Source: Beaufortia kweichowensis
Taxonomy: Eukaryota; Chordata; Actinopteri; Cypriniformes; Gastromyzontidae
Direction of reading: 5' to 3'
Assembly (NCBI GenBank): GCA_019155185.1
Contig: CM032807.1
Coordinates: 1,152,501 to 1,216,500 of the forward strand
Length of the DNA: 64,000 nt
A program made the translations under genes and the position numbers. Shown here one piece after another: positions 24,236-37,400 of this stretch. Each line of letters opens with the position of its first letter. Position 1 is the stretch's first letter. The notes under the pieces are model-generated. The model searched no databases. It worked only from the letters and a program-made list of their open reading frames with translations, and was not told the origin of the DNA.

Positions 24236-27200
24236 ATGCAAATGGGTGAGTAGATCTTCTTTAACTTTAGCAGTCAAGAGTCTCAGAGATAGAAACCCAA
24301 TGCATAGGATTTGCAGCATGAATAAAACAATTGCTGATAAACATAAATACTAATAAAAATAATATCATGCATCTTTCTACACAGTTAAAGTGTTGAATTT
24401 GATGCATTTGGATGCTTGCAGAGCACAGCAAAAAATATAAATATTTTAAAGCGTTTTAATATGTAGTTCATACTTTACTGCCATTTGTAAAAGTTAAATG
24501 TTTACCATAAAAGTTTATACACAATATATAATATAACGTAAACTTTGTAGCATTTACTTTTTCATTTAATTTTGTAGCATTTTGTGTTTATTTTTGTAGA
24601 AAACAATTGTTTTTATTGGCTTGTATGTGTTTTAAGGATACAGTGATTTGAAAAATAATATATAAAAATAAAATAATAACATAACTAAATAAGAATGATA
24701 AGAATAAAAGTGAACAGTAAACATGGAAAATAGTTCTCTATACGAAAAAGCTTTTTACTGAACTTAATTTCCATTGAACACACTTAAAAATAAAGGTTCT
24801 TCACAGTAATTTCATAGAAATATATTTTTGGTTCCACAAAGAACGATTTCTTTTTTTACAACCTAAAGAACCCTTTTCCACTACACAGAATCTTTTGTAA
24901 AACAGAAATATTCTATGCATGTTAAAGGTTCTTTATTAAACCATACAGCATACAGAGAAACTACTCTGAATCGGAAAATAATACATAAAAATAAAATCAA
25001 TATTACAACTAAATCAGGATGATAAGAATAAAACTGTAGAGTACAGAATAGTTCTAGTTAAGAAAAAGCTTTTACTGAACTTGACTGGCTGCACAGTTAA
25101 AGAACGCAATGCTTTAGCAACTAGTAAATCTGTGAGTTTAATATGCAGCATTTATTTCTTTTATTGCAGATCAGACGTATGGAGAGGTGAACCAGCTCGG
25201 TGGCGTGTTTGTGAACGGTCGTCCTTTGCCAAACGCGATCCGGATCCGGATTGTAGAACTGGCTCAGCTCGGCATCAGACCCTGTGACATAAGCCGCCAG
25301 CTGCGAGTCTCTCATGGCTGTGTGAGCAAAATACTGGCCAGATACAACGAAACGGGCTCCATTTTACCCGGTGCCATCGGTGGGAGTAAACCTCGAGTCA
25401 CGACCCCAAACGTTGTGAAAAGCATAAGGGATTATAAACAAGGCGATCCTGGAATATTTGCGTGGGAAATACGCGACAGACTGCTCGCCGACGGAGTTTG
25501 TGACAAATATAATGTGCCATCTGTGAGCTCCATCAGTCGCATTTTAAGAAACAAGATTGGGAATCTGTCTCAACCGAGCCAGTATGAGAGCAAACCGTCT
25601 CCACCTCAAATCTCATATAATCCTGTTTATCCATATTCCTACCCGAACACAATGTCACCGACTGGATCTAAACTGGCCAGTCCATCTGCTGTGAGTCTGT
25701 CTCGGGCCTGGCCCTCCGTCCACACCGTCAGCAACATATTAGGAATACGGGCTTTCATGGACCCTGCAGGTATAAATCACCTTTAAATTCACCTTTGCGC
25801 GAATTTAGGCCTTATAGACTATAAGACTTTACTTTGGTTCACGATGGGAAAACAGACAACTTCTAAGAAAACCTAAAACATAAATGATTTCTTCTAAATA
25901 TATTTGTATAAATATTTGAAATATTACATCTATATTATGAATAAATATAACATAAATAAAGAAAAACATTTATGGATTAATAGAAAAACAAGAGTTTGCT
26001 GAAGAGTTATTAAGTTGTTCTTCAAGAAAATATGACCAAAATAAACTAAAATGTAGAAAAACATTTCCATTGAGCTCAGAAGAAAATGTTTTTGTATAAT
26101 GAGAAGGAAGTGATTATTTTCCTGAATTAATTTCTTAATTTTGGATTGCTTTACTTGTTCACGTGCAGTAGTTTGCAAATAAATCGTTTTTATTTCAGCT
26201 ATATTCTATTATAATAAATGACATAAATGCTGTTGTTACAGCCATTACTGGAACAGAGAGTTATCAGCCGAAAATGGAGGACTGGACCGGTGTGAACAGA
26301 CCATCATTCCCGTCAGTTCATGCAGTCAACGGGATCGATAAAACAGCTATAGACGCTGACATTAAATACACACAGGTAACACTGATTGGTTTTTAATTAA
26401 AACATATTTATCATTTTCATGTTAATTAGCAAACATTGCTTTTATAAATTGTTTGGGCACATTTAAATGGATTTTATTTCTTGAAGCACTGCGTTAGCAA
26501 CGAAAATGTCATGGATCTGAGAACACACATCCTCATTAGTTTAATACATATTGAATGCACAGTAAAAGCCAAATGCTCAGATGCAAATGTTTGCTTTTAT
26601 TGAGGTCTTATTTATGTTAGTTATCTTTTGCACATTTTGTCCAAACATATTTTGATTGCATTTTATATTCTTACTCGTTTTTATGTTTTTTTAATTTCGT
26701 TATAATAGTTTACAGTTCTTGTTTGTGCAAAAATAAAAATCAAGTGAAATTTTAACTTTTAATTTTAGGCTTCATCTAATTTATCCGGATATGTTCCTGC
26801 GTGCGCGTACTCGGCCACCAATCAATGCGGCGTTTACGGTGGACACGCCGGAAATTACGCACATCACTGGCAGTCTCAAAGCGCGAGTCTCGCGCATCCA
26901 AACCACGGAACCATGATCCAGAACCCGAACCTGCACACAGCCTTATCCTTCAGACACCCGAGCAGAGACGGTAAGATCCATTCACACCACTGAATCATTT
27001 ACACCTGCCCAAACGACATTCAATCTACTGTACAAGACTGACAGAAGCTTTTAATAAGAATATTTTACAAATTAACAATTAAAAAAAAGAATTACACAAA
27101 TTAACAAAGAAAGACCCAATGCATTTCTTTTCCAATTTATACATTCGTTTATAGGTGAAAATGGGTTCTTGAATGCAGTGATGTCATAGAAATACATTTT

Positions 27201-27548
27201 CTGTTCCCTTAAAGAATCCTTCAGTCTAAGCTTCTTTATTTCCTTTATTGTCTTTTACAGTCAGAAGAGTCTTTTTCACCACACTTTCTGCTGTGGATTT
27301 TGAAGGAAATAATGCAATAAAATATTAGGGACCTTTATATTTAAATGCATAAATAAATGTTTCTATTTAAGAGTGTATTAGGTCATATTGACAGACTGCT
27401 AAAGGGCTCCATTAAGACTTATTTGCTTCGTAAACACTGCTGTATTTTGGCTTCAGCTGGAGACAGAAAGAGTCCGATGAGCAAACATCAGCACGAGGGT
27501 CCGAGCGGCGTTCACGGGCTCGCGCTTTCCACTTCTGAGGCGCAGTAA
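24236..27548 (+). CDS. pax1: pax1, paired-box transcription factor (5 coding exons)
   Basis: Coding exons: 24236-24245 (MQM and the first base of D), 25170-25769, 26242-26375, 26769-26970 and 27457-27548 (TAA), all GT-AG and in phase, 345 residues. The paired domain fills about residues 5-131 (TYGEVNQLGGVFVNGRPLP onward, SHGCVSKILARY, SKPRVTTPNVV, SVSSISRILRNKIG). The octapeptide HTVSNILG is at about 188-195. There is no homeodomain, as expected for the Pax1/9 group. KMEDWTGVNR and AVNG plus DADIKYTQ identify Pax1 rather than Pax9, which lacks them in this form; the neighbours agree. Pax1 is nuclear and acts in sclerotome and pharyngeal endoderm. The first coding exon holds only 10 bases and is supported by the donor GGTGAG and the family's MQMDQTYGEV start. 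A teleost a/b suffix is not assigned. Confidence 0.95.
24783..24952. repeat. pax1: MITE family B fragment in pax1 intron 1
   Basis: AAAGGTTCTTC at the left, AAAGAACCCTTTTCC inside and TTAAAGGTTCTTTATTAAACC at the right. Related copies near 27165, 40120 and 50052. Confidence 0.6.
27165..27310. repeat. pax1: MITE family B fragment in pax1 intron 4
   Basis: Contains GGGTTCTTGAATGCAGTGATGTCATAGAA and TTCCCTTAAAGAATCC in short matching blocks to the copies at 24783 and 50052. Confidence 0.5.
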
Positions 27549-27549
27549 C

Positions 27550-27577
27550 ATCCATCCATCCATCCATCCATCCATCA
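27550..27577. repeat. pax1: (CATC)n microsatellite in pax1 3'UTR
   Basis: Seven tandem ATCC/CATC units directly after the pax1 stop codon. Confidence 0.9.
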
Positions 27578-27883
27578 TTTACGTGCAGCTTTAACGTCAG
27601 TAAGTTACCATGAATACACCTTTACTGAAGAGTCGGAAGCTGTGGGCATTTCCACAGATGATTTCTGCAATATTTGCAGTAGATTTTATTTTTGTTTGTT
27701 AAGACTATTTTTGTTTGTTCGTGTCAGACTGTTACAAGACTTTTCTTCTGTTAGTACAGCAACATTGTTTATCTGATTCGAAATGAAAGGAAATGATCAT
27801 GTCATTGCAAATTTTGTGTCTGCATTATTTTTAAAGCTTTAATAAGTAATACACACTTTTATTTTTTTATTTCATTTCTGCTG

Positions 27884-27889
27884 AATAAA
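27884..27889 (+). terminator. pax1: candidate pax1 poly(A) signal
   Basis: AATAAA 336 bases after the stop codon, followed by a T/GT-rich stretch (TTTTTTTGTGT) about 20 bases on, the usual arrangement for a cleavage site. Confidence 0.55.
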
Positions 27890-27899
27890 GGCATGTGGA

Positions 27900-30760
27900 A
27901 ATTGAACCGTTTTTTTGTGTAGCATCAATGTGTGATTTTCTAGAGTTTACAGAGAGATTAAACAGGATTTCACTGGATATATTTGTTTACATGAAGATTT
28001 GTGCTGTTTAGGACTGTACAGCGTTATACACTGCTGTTGTACAACAAATTATGATCGTCAACAGGTTGACTAAACACTATTTTACCCTTAATTTAATTAA
28101 TTATACAAACCTAGTTGAATTAGTCTTTTTTTCCAAATAATTGAAGATCGAAAGATGTGTTATCGTGTGTTATGTTAGCAATAAATGATCAAATTAACCA
28201 TAAATGTAAAAAAAATAAAATGTATAATACATTTATTAAATATTTAAATAATACATTTTAAATAGAAATACGATGAATAAAACAGAGAAAATATCGAATA
28301 ACTAACGAAAAACACAAACCTGTAGGAATACTGGCAACTTTCAAAATCATCTTGTATAATTCTTTTTTTTAACTATTCACATAATGAATAGTTATTAAAT
28401 TAATAGTTTAGAAAGATTAAAATATGCTTCTTGCGGTAATAACTTTTAAATGATTATTATGATTGACATTGTTATTATTATTATTATTTGCATGGACGTG
28501 TTATTGTTTTTAGCTTTTTTGTTTAATAGTTTTGACCGAAAGCGATTTTAGAGAGATTCAACACCATTGTGTATTGGATACGAAATATCCTAGCATTGCT
28601 CGTGAAGATTCTTTGCGTGTTAAACATTTGATATAATTTATATTTCATATGGTTATAATCTCTTGCACCTTTTCAAGTGCAACTAAAATAATTTTTTAAG
28701 GCTGTACCGTTTATATAAATTCAATGTGGCACATGAACTTTAGTGTCAAGGACAATCCAACAGGACTAAACTCACAACTGAATGTTAACCTTATCAACAA
28801 GATGAAGTTATTGGTTAATGACTCTTAACCTGTTGAATTATTTCCACACATTTATAATTAAGGGAAAGTTAAATTCATTCAGACATCTCTGAGGAAGAAA
28901 CATTTCTCAGAGGGAATTCTTGACCTGACATATTACAGTAAACTGGAAGTATATTGCTTGCAGATGTTGTTTAATGAAAACACTTTGTATAACAAACAAA
29001 CACAAACCCACATGTGCTCTTTCTGCATTATTGTGAAGTCACCAAATCTAGTGTTAGGTACAGGTTAGGTGAAGACTTGGGTAAAGTGTGATGTGAGCAT
29101 GTAAAGGCATCACATGTCATGCTGGTGAATATTTACAAAGTTAGAGGAAATATCAAATAAAAGCAGACACACCCTGAAAACTATTTTCTTGTGAAAAACT
29201 TGTTTGATTCATTACAAGTGCAGACAAATGTTCTAATTCTGTGTTTGGAGAGCCATTGGTTCTTATCTGTGTTGTTTACTCAAAGCATCTCTGTGTGTTA
29301 GTCCAGACATGTCCGTCAGGTAATGTGAGAAGTAACATGGTCCAGTTGCTAACAGCTCTGTGTGAATGAGGGTTTGCTATAGAGCTCAGACATGAGCCAT
29401 CAATAATACTCAGCTCATTCACCTGCCACATCAAAGTCTTTCACATTCTGATCCATTTACATCACAGTATAAATCTGGGAGGTTTTTAATTCATTCAGTT
29501 TAATTCATGTTTACAAATGTTTCTTCTGAAAATGTCTGGTAGAAATCTTAATTGTATTATGTAACCACTTTTCACAGAATATATAATTATAAGTAATAAA
29601 GAAAAGGAAACAATGAATAGTTATGGGCTTTCCAGCGTTTTGGATGTTAGATTTTCAGTGAAAACTTGAAATAGAAATTCCCGCAAAATGTTTTATTACC
29701 AATATATTGAGTCATCTGTTTATATTTGACTAAAGTCCTTTTAATAGTGCGCAAATGATCTATTTTAATAAATGGCTGTGACACAAAAACGATTGGTTTG
29801 ATGCTATAGTTCACTATTATAAAGCAAAATGAGGATCTCCAAGAATACCAAGATATTCTGAATGTCAATTGTAATGTGAATGGCATTATTTGTAAAGAAA
29901 ACAATAAAAGGCAAAATTTTCACATTTAGATCCCAACTTAGTTTTCAAAGTTTCCAAAACATAAAATTAAATTGTTATTTGTGTTATTTTAAAACAGTCA
30001 GTTTGGCAGTCAAACAATCAAATTTGTTCAAATCCAAATTTCAGAGTTGTGGTTCATCCGTAACATTGAATCACACTAACAGTGTCTCATGAAGAGAGAT
30101 TTGTTAAAGCCTGATGCTAATTATGGGCTATTATGGTAAACGCTTTGTTGTAAAGAAACAGTTTTGACTTTTGTTAGATAGGATTAGTCTCCACACCTTG
30201 GTACATGATAAATGTCATCCATGTCAAAGATGATTAGAGGTGGATCATGTCTCTCAGGATATGAATGTCTCAGTCAACGCAGTGCAGACAGCAGGCGCCG
30301 TTAGATGCGCTGCAGTCAGAGCGTGAAACCACAGCCTGACGTCTGCGCAGACGCTGATGTCTAATGGGTAAAACTACCTTTCACACATTAATTTACTATA
30401 ATGCCACACACATTTGTTTAAATAACTTAAAAGCTAAATAAATTATAACTAAGATCATCAATTGTCATAATTCCAAAAGGCATCCCTACATGATGTCTGT
30501 GGGAAGATTCACTGCATTACATCTAACATTCGAATCGTTCAGCAGAATTAAATCGTTCAAAAGAACTAATTTGCTAAAGTGATTCTGACGTCAACATCAA
30601 CACCATTATTGTTCATATGATCACTACTGAAATAAAGAATGGCAAAATGATTCTTCTTTTCTGATGATGCTCCTTTAGCCATGAATTAAAAGCATCCTGT
30701 TGTGGGGCTTCATGGGAAATGATCCTTGTGTGACTTCTGTAGTTTAGGGTTTCTCTGTTT
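27900..30760. other. pax1 downstream region, no gene seen
   Basis: AT-rich. A family A repeat copy sits at about 29645-29780. A small perfect hairpin AACTATTC/GAATAGTT is at about 28372-28396. No coding similarity recognised. Confidence 0.4.
29645..29780 (+). repeat. interspersed repeat family A, copy 3 (partial)
   Basis: Shares AACTTGAAAT, TTTATTACCAATATATTGA and TCTGTTTATATTTGACTAAA with the copies at 3660 and 7763. Confidence 0.55.
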
Positions 30761-30764
30761 GTTG

Positions 30765-31035
30765 AGTGTGTGTGTTTGTGTGTGTGTGTGCGCCTGGTAA
30801 CTAACACGTTGTGGGGACCAAATGTCCCCACAAAGATAGGAATACCAGTCAATTTTAAACAAGGTAAACAAGGTTGTAAATGAAACAGAATGATGATTTT
30901 TGACAATCTAAAATAGCAGAAAGTTTTCTGTGGTGGTTAGGGTTTGTGTTAGGGGAAGGGGGTAGAATATACAGATTGTACAGTATAAAAGTCATTACGT
31001 CTATGTAAAGTCCCAACAAAAAATAAAAACCCAAC

Positions 31036-31037
<2 letters not shown>
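30765..31037. repeat. microsatellite-bounded 'GTGGGGACC' fish repeat
   Basis: Starts with a GT tract, then TTGTGGGGACCAAATG next to TCCCCACAAAG (a short hairpin), GGTTAGGGTTTG and GGGGAAGGG, then GTACAGTATAAAAGTC, and ends CCCAACGTGTG into a GA tract. Microsatellite-flanked copies of this unit are characteristic of teleost genomes. Confidence 0.65.

Positions 31038-31069
<32 letters not shown>
31038..31069. repeat. (GA)n microsatellite
   Basis: Sixteen GA units directly abutting the preceding repeat. Confidence 0.95.
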
Positions 31070-31072
<3 letters not shown>

Positions 31073-32086
31073 GCAATCCTTTTTTGCCCTTTAGTCTTGG
31101 CCTGTCAGAAGTCCAGTGTACTGAAGAAGCTGTTGTACAGAAATCAATAGGTCTTAAGAGACACACTGAATATAAAGTCTAGGAAAGTAAAGCTTTAAGA
31201 CAGATTACTAACAAAGACAACTCAGTACATGATGTAGTTTTCAATAGTAAGTTCACAGTCCTCATGCAAATCTTCTCTTTCACAGTTTGATGAACATCAC
31301 TGAATGAATGTAACAGTATTGTATTGATAGTCAAAATTGGCTTATTTATCTCACTCGTTAATTCTGGTATCTAATAATATTACTTTTTTAATCTTGTAAG
31401 GTTTGTGAAGTGTCAGTGAAAATTGAAAGTAGATTAATTTCTGTATTTTATAGCATATTAACCGTTTTGTTGATTCTCAGATCATGCTGGAATCTTTGGA
31501 TATTTTTCTTTTGCTAATATTGTGGTTGTTGTACTGCGCAAGTGATTTATATCTGTTTTAAATAAAACAAGTTGGGTATAATGTTAAATCATAAATTATT
31601 TTCCAACAAAACAATTTTAGTCTGACAAGCATGAATCTCAGTGTAGTCACAGACCTGTAGAAGAGTTTTCTGTTGCCATGTGACGCGTGTTTCGTGTGAT
31701 GTTTTCACTGACTTTCTTCTGACCTCGTGAGTGTTTCATTTGTAACACTGGTTATGATGGTTTGACTCGTTTTTCCACTGCAGCGACACGACTGTCTTTA
31801 ATCTGAGTGTCTGCACATTTAACAAAACCGAAGAAAAGCACAGCGAGGTATTGAGATGCTTTTCATTGATGTCATTGTGTTGATTGTTGATGAAAACAGT
31901 GAGTGAATGTGTCTGACAGTCAAAGGAGTGTTTAATGAAAAGCTGCACGCACACATGCTGATCTCTATCTCTCTCGCTCTTTCTCTTACTGAGGAGAAAA
32001 AAGTCAAGTCTTGACGGCAGTCGGGAAATTCCATCTCTATTTACTGGCTGTGATCCACAGAATATCACAGCTCACCGGTATACAAG

Positions 32087-32198
32087 AGGTGTGTGTTGAG
32101 AGAGAAAAGAGAAAGAGAGAGAGAGAGAGACAGAGAGAGAGAGACCACTGTGTCTAGGGTCTGTGTGTCCAGTGTTTGTGTCCTTCCACAGAGAATGT

Positions 32199-32281
<83 letters not shown>

Positions 32282-32409
32282 GAGAGACCACTTTGTCTAG
32301 GGTCTGTGTGTCCTAACAGAGAATGTGTGTGTGTCGAGGGAGAGAGAAAGTGTGTGTCTGTGTGTGTGTAGAAAGAGAGAGAGTGTGTGTGTGTGTGTGT
32401 CGAGAGATA

Positions 32410-32462
<53 letters not shown>

Positions 32463-32497
32463 GAGAGATAGTGAGTGTGTGTGTGTGTGTCGAGAGA

Positions 32498-32567
<70 letters not shown>

Positions 32568-32611
32568 GTGTGTCGAGAGATAGTGAGTGTGTGTGTGTGT
32601 GTGTGTGTGCG
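32087..32611. repeat. compound (GA)n / (GT)n satellite block
   Basis: More than 500 bases of GA tracts followed by GT tracts punctuated by TCGAGAGATAGTGAG spacers at about 32400, 32461, 32490 and 32573. A 42-base unit with TAGGGTCTGTGTGTCC occurs twice (32154, 32297). Long His-Thr or Ser-Leu open frames across it are artefacts. Confidence 0.95.
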
Positions 32612-33339
32612 CAATTACATATCAGACCATTAAAAATCATAATTTGCATATATATTTTAATATTCATTTTTGTCTTAAACGTCTTAAAACTCTTTATTCC
32701 TTCTATCATGTCTTAAAATCAAGAATGGAGACCTCTCCTCTCTTGCTCTTTAAATAAAATGATGATTCTGCTCTTTTGACTTTATCAGCAGGTCTGAACT
32801 GCTGATGGCTGATAGTGTAAGTAACCAGCCTCAGAGAATTAAACCCACAGAGAAGCTGATCTTACCCCGCCGTGCCACACAACGAGAACTCTTTCCTCCT
32901 GTTCCCACTTCACTTTATCATCAGCTCTGCTAGAGACTGTGAACAATTATTACACACACACAGACACACAGAGTACTTACACATTAAACGGCTCTATTAG
33001 TCTTTCTAAACAAACATGCTGCTGGTCTGCATTAATCTCAGCTGAAACGGCACTTTCTGTGGCATTAGATTTCTTGAGATTTTTCATAATGTGCTGTAGT
33101 TTTCATTAATTCATATACACTTATGATTATATCAGTATATGTTTTTATGTTTGCTGATTTTCTTGCATGAAATATTGTCACTAAAACATAAAAATTATTA
33201 AATTGTTTTTACACTTTCTGATGAAAATGTAAAACATTTTGTGACAAACAGACTACTGTAAGTTGTATAGTTAGGGTTAACAAACCCTAGTAAGCATCAC
33301 TAATAAGTATGATGGATAATTATGGTGTTGTTCTCTTAC

Positions 33340-33480
33340 TTACGGCATTATTGAGAGGTCGAGGTCAATGTTAACAGCATGTATGTCGTGGGTCGAGAGG
33401 CTCACGGGGGCGACGATCCTCGATCCATCTCTCGTGTAACCTGAACCTGTGCGTCGACAGACGGGTGAGTGTGTATGAGA
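33340..33480. promoter_or_regulatory. CpG-rich unique stretch
   Basis: Unusually CpG-dense for this AT-rich region (CTCACGGGGGCGACGATCC near 33401; GTGCGTCGACAGACGGG near 33449). Non-coding; possibly a regulatory element. Weak evidence. Confidence 0.2.
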
Positions 33481-33634
33481 CACTTCTCATTCTCTAAGGA
33501 TCCTTAAAAGCTTTGCTCTTAATCCCTTAACTAAATATTTTGAGATTACTTTGTCTGTTCATGTGCTGAGGGTTTGCTTCTCCAAAAATCTCTGGAGATT
33601 AAGAGATCAGGATCGCTTAGAGAATGAGAAAGTG
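33479..33634. repeat. inverted repeat of about 155 bases
   Basis: The left arm CACTTCTCATTCTCTAAG pairs with the right arm CTTAGAGAATGAGAAAGTG; further inward CTCTTAATC pairs with GATTAAGAG. Probably a foldback MITE. Confidence 0.55.
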
Positions 33635-34864
33635 AAGTTCAGACCAAAGACACATAAAGATATTTCTGGCCTTTGCTCTCTCATACGGATGTTTCATTGA
33701 AGTATAGACATGTCTTAGTATTCTCTTCAAAGTTCTTATATTCGATTTGAACACAAATGATGCAGGCAATTTATTTATTATTTATTTATTTTTCATGTGT
33801 CCATTTATGAAGAATATGAATATGAAAAATCATGATTTAAAGACCTCACATGAGGATTTAAACCAGCAAACACTGACAACTGAATGATGAACCATCCAGC
33901 TATTAAAGTAGATCAAATCTGATCGTATCTCTTGTAAAGTCTGTAGTTATTGTAGTCATCATCTCATTCTTAATTCACATCATGAGTGTAGAGTTTGTGT
34001 GAATGTGTTGTTTTCTCTGAATGGTTTTTGTGTACACACGGCTGTAAGAGAGATGATGGTTTGAATGAGGGCTCATTCAGTGTCTGCGGTAGACGAGGAT
34101 GTTTTCAAGCCTTCTGGGTGGTTCTGTGGATGCCCCCTGATGAAGATAGTATTGAAAATGTTTAAAGGTGATGTGTTACAAAAGAAAAGGAGGAAGGGCA
34201 AGAGAGATGCATGCTGGGATACACGTGCAGACATGTATATCTTATTCACTCTCAATGCCTTATCTAGATAACTATAATAACCACTAGATTGTGTTGTTTT
34301 AGACTTGTTAACGTTTCTTGTTGAGTAGATTTCGCACATGTGAGTTTTAAGTTGTTTTTGTGATGGTGTGATTTTGTATGACATCAATAAGCAAACGGGG
34401 TTTAAATTAGTCACTTGAGCATCGCGCTGACGCAAAACTCTTTGACGGATCAAACGCTCTTCAAGGGAATAAAAATTCCTTTACCCTGGTAAAAACAGTA
34501 CAGTCGCAGTCATTAGCTCACAATAAACAAATGTGCTGTTAAAATGATCCAAGGAGTTCTATGTCTCACCTTTTCATTTGTTCCATGTCGGTGATAAGAG
34601 TCTTTCATCATGAGCTCTCGCTTAGGAAAAATCATCTGAAGTCCATGGTCGACCTACGGCGTCTTTGCTAATTGCTTCAGAGAGACGAGTTACTGAATAT
34701 CACAAGGATATCAATGACGGGAACATGTTGACTATCGGTTAATGACGTGTAACACAAATACAGAAGAAAATGAACCTGGTTAGTAGGAGAAATACTTGAA
34801 GTGAAATATCTGTTATTGTCTTTAAAACTGTTTTGCAAATGAGGATAGGGTTGGGATAAGGTTA

Positions 34865-35076
34865 ATAATCATCATTTATTCATCCTCATGTCATTTCAAA
34901 CCTGTATGTGACTCTTTCTTCAGTGTAACACAAAAGAAGATATTCAGAGAAATGTGATTTTGTGTTCATATGATGGAAGTCAATGAGGGTCAGTGTTGTT
35001 TGATTATCAACATTCTTCAAAATATCTTTTTTGTGTTCTGCAGAAGACATGAGGGTGAACGAACTGTCCCTTTAAA
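34865..35076. mobile_element. palindromic MITE (family C), second copy
   Basis: Matches 6354-6594: TCATCATTTATTCATC at the left, AAAAGAAGATATTC inside, and GAACTGTCCCTTTAA at the right end. The left terminal repeat is eroded. Confidence 0.65.
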
Positions 35077-35689
35077 ATGCTTTAAGTGGTAAATGTGCAG
35101 ACAGGCAGTAAAACATTTAAGCAGAAAAAGTTCCTGATGAACTGCAGGTGAAATAAGTGTCATTTACATATTCTTAAGTTATGAGTCTTCTGTTAAACTG
35201 AGTTTAATAGGTCATAAAGTTTAGGGAGATGGCGCCTTTCGACTTGCAAAACTGTACCTTTAAATATTTACACCCTTATGACAGTGATATTTCAGTGAGT
35301 AAACATGTAAAAAAAATCAAGTTAGATGTGTATGTGTAGATATGGAAAATAACATAATTCAGATTTGTCTGAAAGTTATTCTTCTGAAACCAGATCATTC
35401 TATAATATAATGACTGTGAGATTTGTGTATTTTTACAGTATCTCTGGTAGACAGAAGCACATACACATGTAAGAACTGAAATATTTTGTCTTTACTGTGC
35501 GGTGAGCACATGAAAACATTAAAAAATGTTAAGATGAAGAAATTGAGAGATGACAGAAACACAAAGTTTGACCTCGCTGTTTAATTGTTAGTTTAACCAA
35601 TAAACCAGCCAATAAGAATGAATGTTTTAGTCATTTCAAGGGTTTTCAATGAGGCATTTTGTTATTTTTTCCATTTTAATGGGCACGCA

Positions 35690-35790
35690 GCACACATTTG
35701 ACTTTCAGCGTCGAGGATATTAGGACAGACCACCCACCCCTGCAGGTCGGAAACGGGGTCCGGAGAGAATCATTAAGCTGTTTTCTTGGG
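35690..35790. promoter_or_regulatory. candidate regulatory element with exact Gli site
   Basis: Unique, GC-richer stretch containing GACCACCCA (35728-35736, Gli consensus on the minus strand) followed by CCCTGCAGG. It lies 8 kb downstream of pax1, whose family is Hedgehog-responsive in sclerotome. Confidence 0.3.
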
Positions 35791-36784
35791 TCACACAAGT
35801 GTCACTTGTTAAAACTTAATCCTTAAACTTAAAAGTTAAATGAATTGTATGCTCTGCTTTTGTAAGAACAAACACCTTTGCATTTACATGTACGTTGTTT
35901 AAGATTGTTCCCACATCTGCTGCGTTCAAACAGACCGGATCTCCATTAGTGAGAAACGAGTGATTTGTGAATTTTCCAATAAGAAACCAGAACGGATCCT
36001 TTATCAAAGAAAACCATGAACATTTAATGATCACATTGAGATATTTAATGTATCACACTGACCTCTAATGTGATAGTGAAGCACACACCAGAGACACTGT
36101 TAGATGCTGACAGGTATCTGACGTGGTGTAATCTGTTGTACTTTTTGAGTTTGTGGCAGTGATTGAGGTGAAGATGAACCCACATTGTTTGCAAGCAGAG
36201 CTGAGCAGAGAGATAATCTGAAGAGAAGAGCTGAGGGCTGTCGATCTGAAAACTGTGAATGATAAACCTTTACAGAAACACCTGCACATCATGCTCTCAT
36301 CCGTCTCATGTGTAAGATTACAATCTAGATGTGCTTGACTTCAAAGTTTATTTAACTTGAATGATTATTTGTTATTTCATACAAAGACATTCCAGCAAAG
36401 ATCTCTGTATCTCACGGTATGTGTTTCTGTACCCACTTAAGTATATTTAAGGGACAAATTTGTACTCCAAAGGGGGGAATCCTGACAAATCTGAGCGAAA
36501 CCTCCCTTTGGGGAAATTCTCATTTGTAAAAAAATATAGTGAATAAATATTAAATAAATAAATATATTTTTTAAATTATAAAAATGCAGAAAGATTAGTA
36601 AACGTGTGTTTATGACCAGGAACTTAAATTAATTAGTTCATTTATTTAGCGTTTTAAAAAAGAAAGAATATATATATACTTATAGCTAAATAATAATGAA
36701 ATGTATAACATTCACTCCAGCGATCCTCATGTGTAATCACATCATTAAAACATCAACATTATTATAAATACATTAAAACACATT

Positions 36785-36840
36785 TACTTGGGACTTTTAT
36801 CCAAAGCAACTTACAAAAGTGAGGAAAACATCTTAGTCTA
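36785..36840. repeat. transposon fragment
   Basis: GGACTTTTATCCAAAGCAACTTACAAA is recognisable as part of a widespread fish repeat; a decayed relative lies at 60980-61015. Confidence 0.4.
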
Positions 36841-37159
36841 ATAAAAGAAAAAAAATAAACCAAAAAAGAAAAACATGTGCTGGAATATAATTTATATTTG
36901 TATATGTATGTGAGGTTATGCATGTATATTTTGTATCTGCAAGCCAGCAGACATAAATCTGTTACAAATCTTTACTGTTGCAAAACCGTAGCCAGCCAAA
37001 CACAACAGCAAAGACCAAAAGAAACAGCAAAACCAAAACAAATATCGTGACTCAAAATAGAAATCTAACAAGCCTCACCAGACAATCAATTCTGTTACAG
37101 ATGAAAGCAAATTACAGATTGAAAATTTGTTGTAATTGCTCAGATTAAATTGTTGGAAA

Positions 37160-37400
37160 GAGGTGATAGCATCTCTCAGTCCTCCACCCACTAAAGAACG
37201 AGTCTCAACCATTAAATTATGCAGCTATCAGGACTGCTGGAGTTTTACTTTGATGTTGTTGCTTTGGGTCTCCATTACGGCTGAAATTAGGGTGGCAGGC
37301 GCCGCGGCTTAAATGTGCAAAACAGATATGGGGGGTCAGCTAAAGTCTTGGGTGATTTCTGAGTACATGTGGGTAATGACAACCCACGCTACTGAATCAA
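37160..37400. promoter_or_regulatory. candidate non-coding element
   Basis: Unique stretch with ACCATTAAATTATGCAG, ATTACGGCTGAAATTAG and GGCAGGCGCCGCGG. Composition like a conserved element; no open frame. Unverified. Confidence 0.25.

Noticed and set aside
24236..27548. Pax9 identity
   Set aside because: The KMEDWTGVNR and DADIKYTQ blocks and the neighbours indicate Pax1.
32065..32709. 214-residue open frame on the minus strand rich in His-Thr and Ser-Leu
   Set aside because: It is the translation of GT and GA microsatellites; no protein-like composition outside the repeats.
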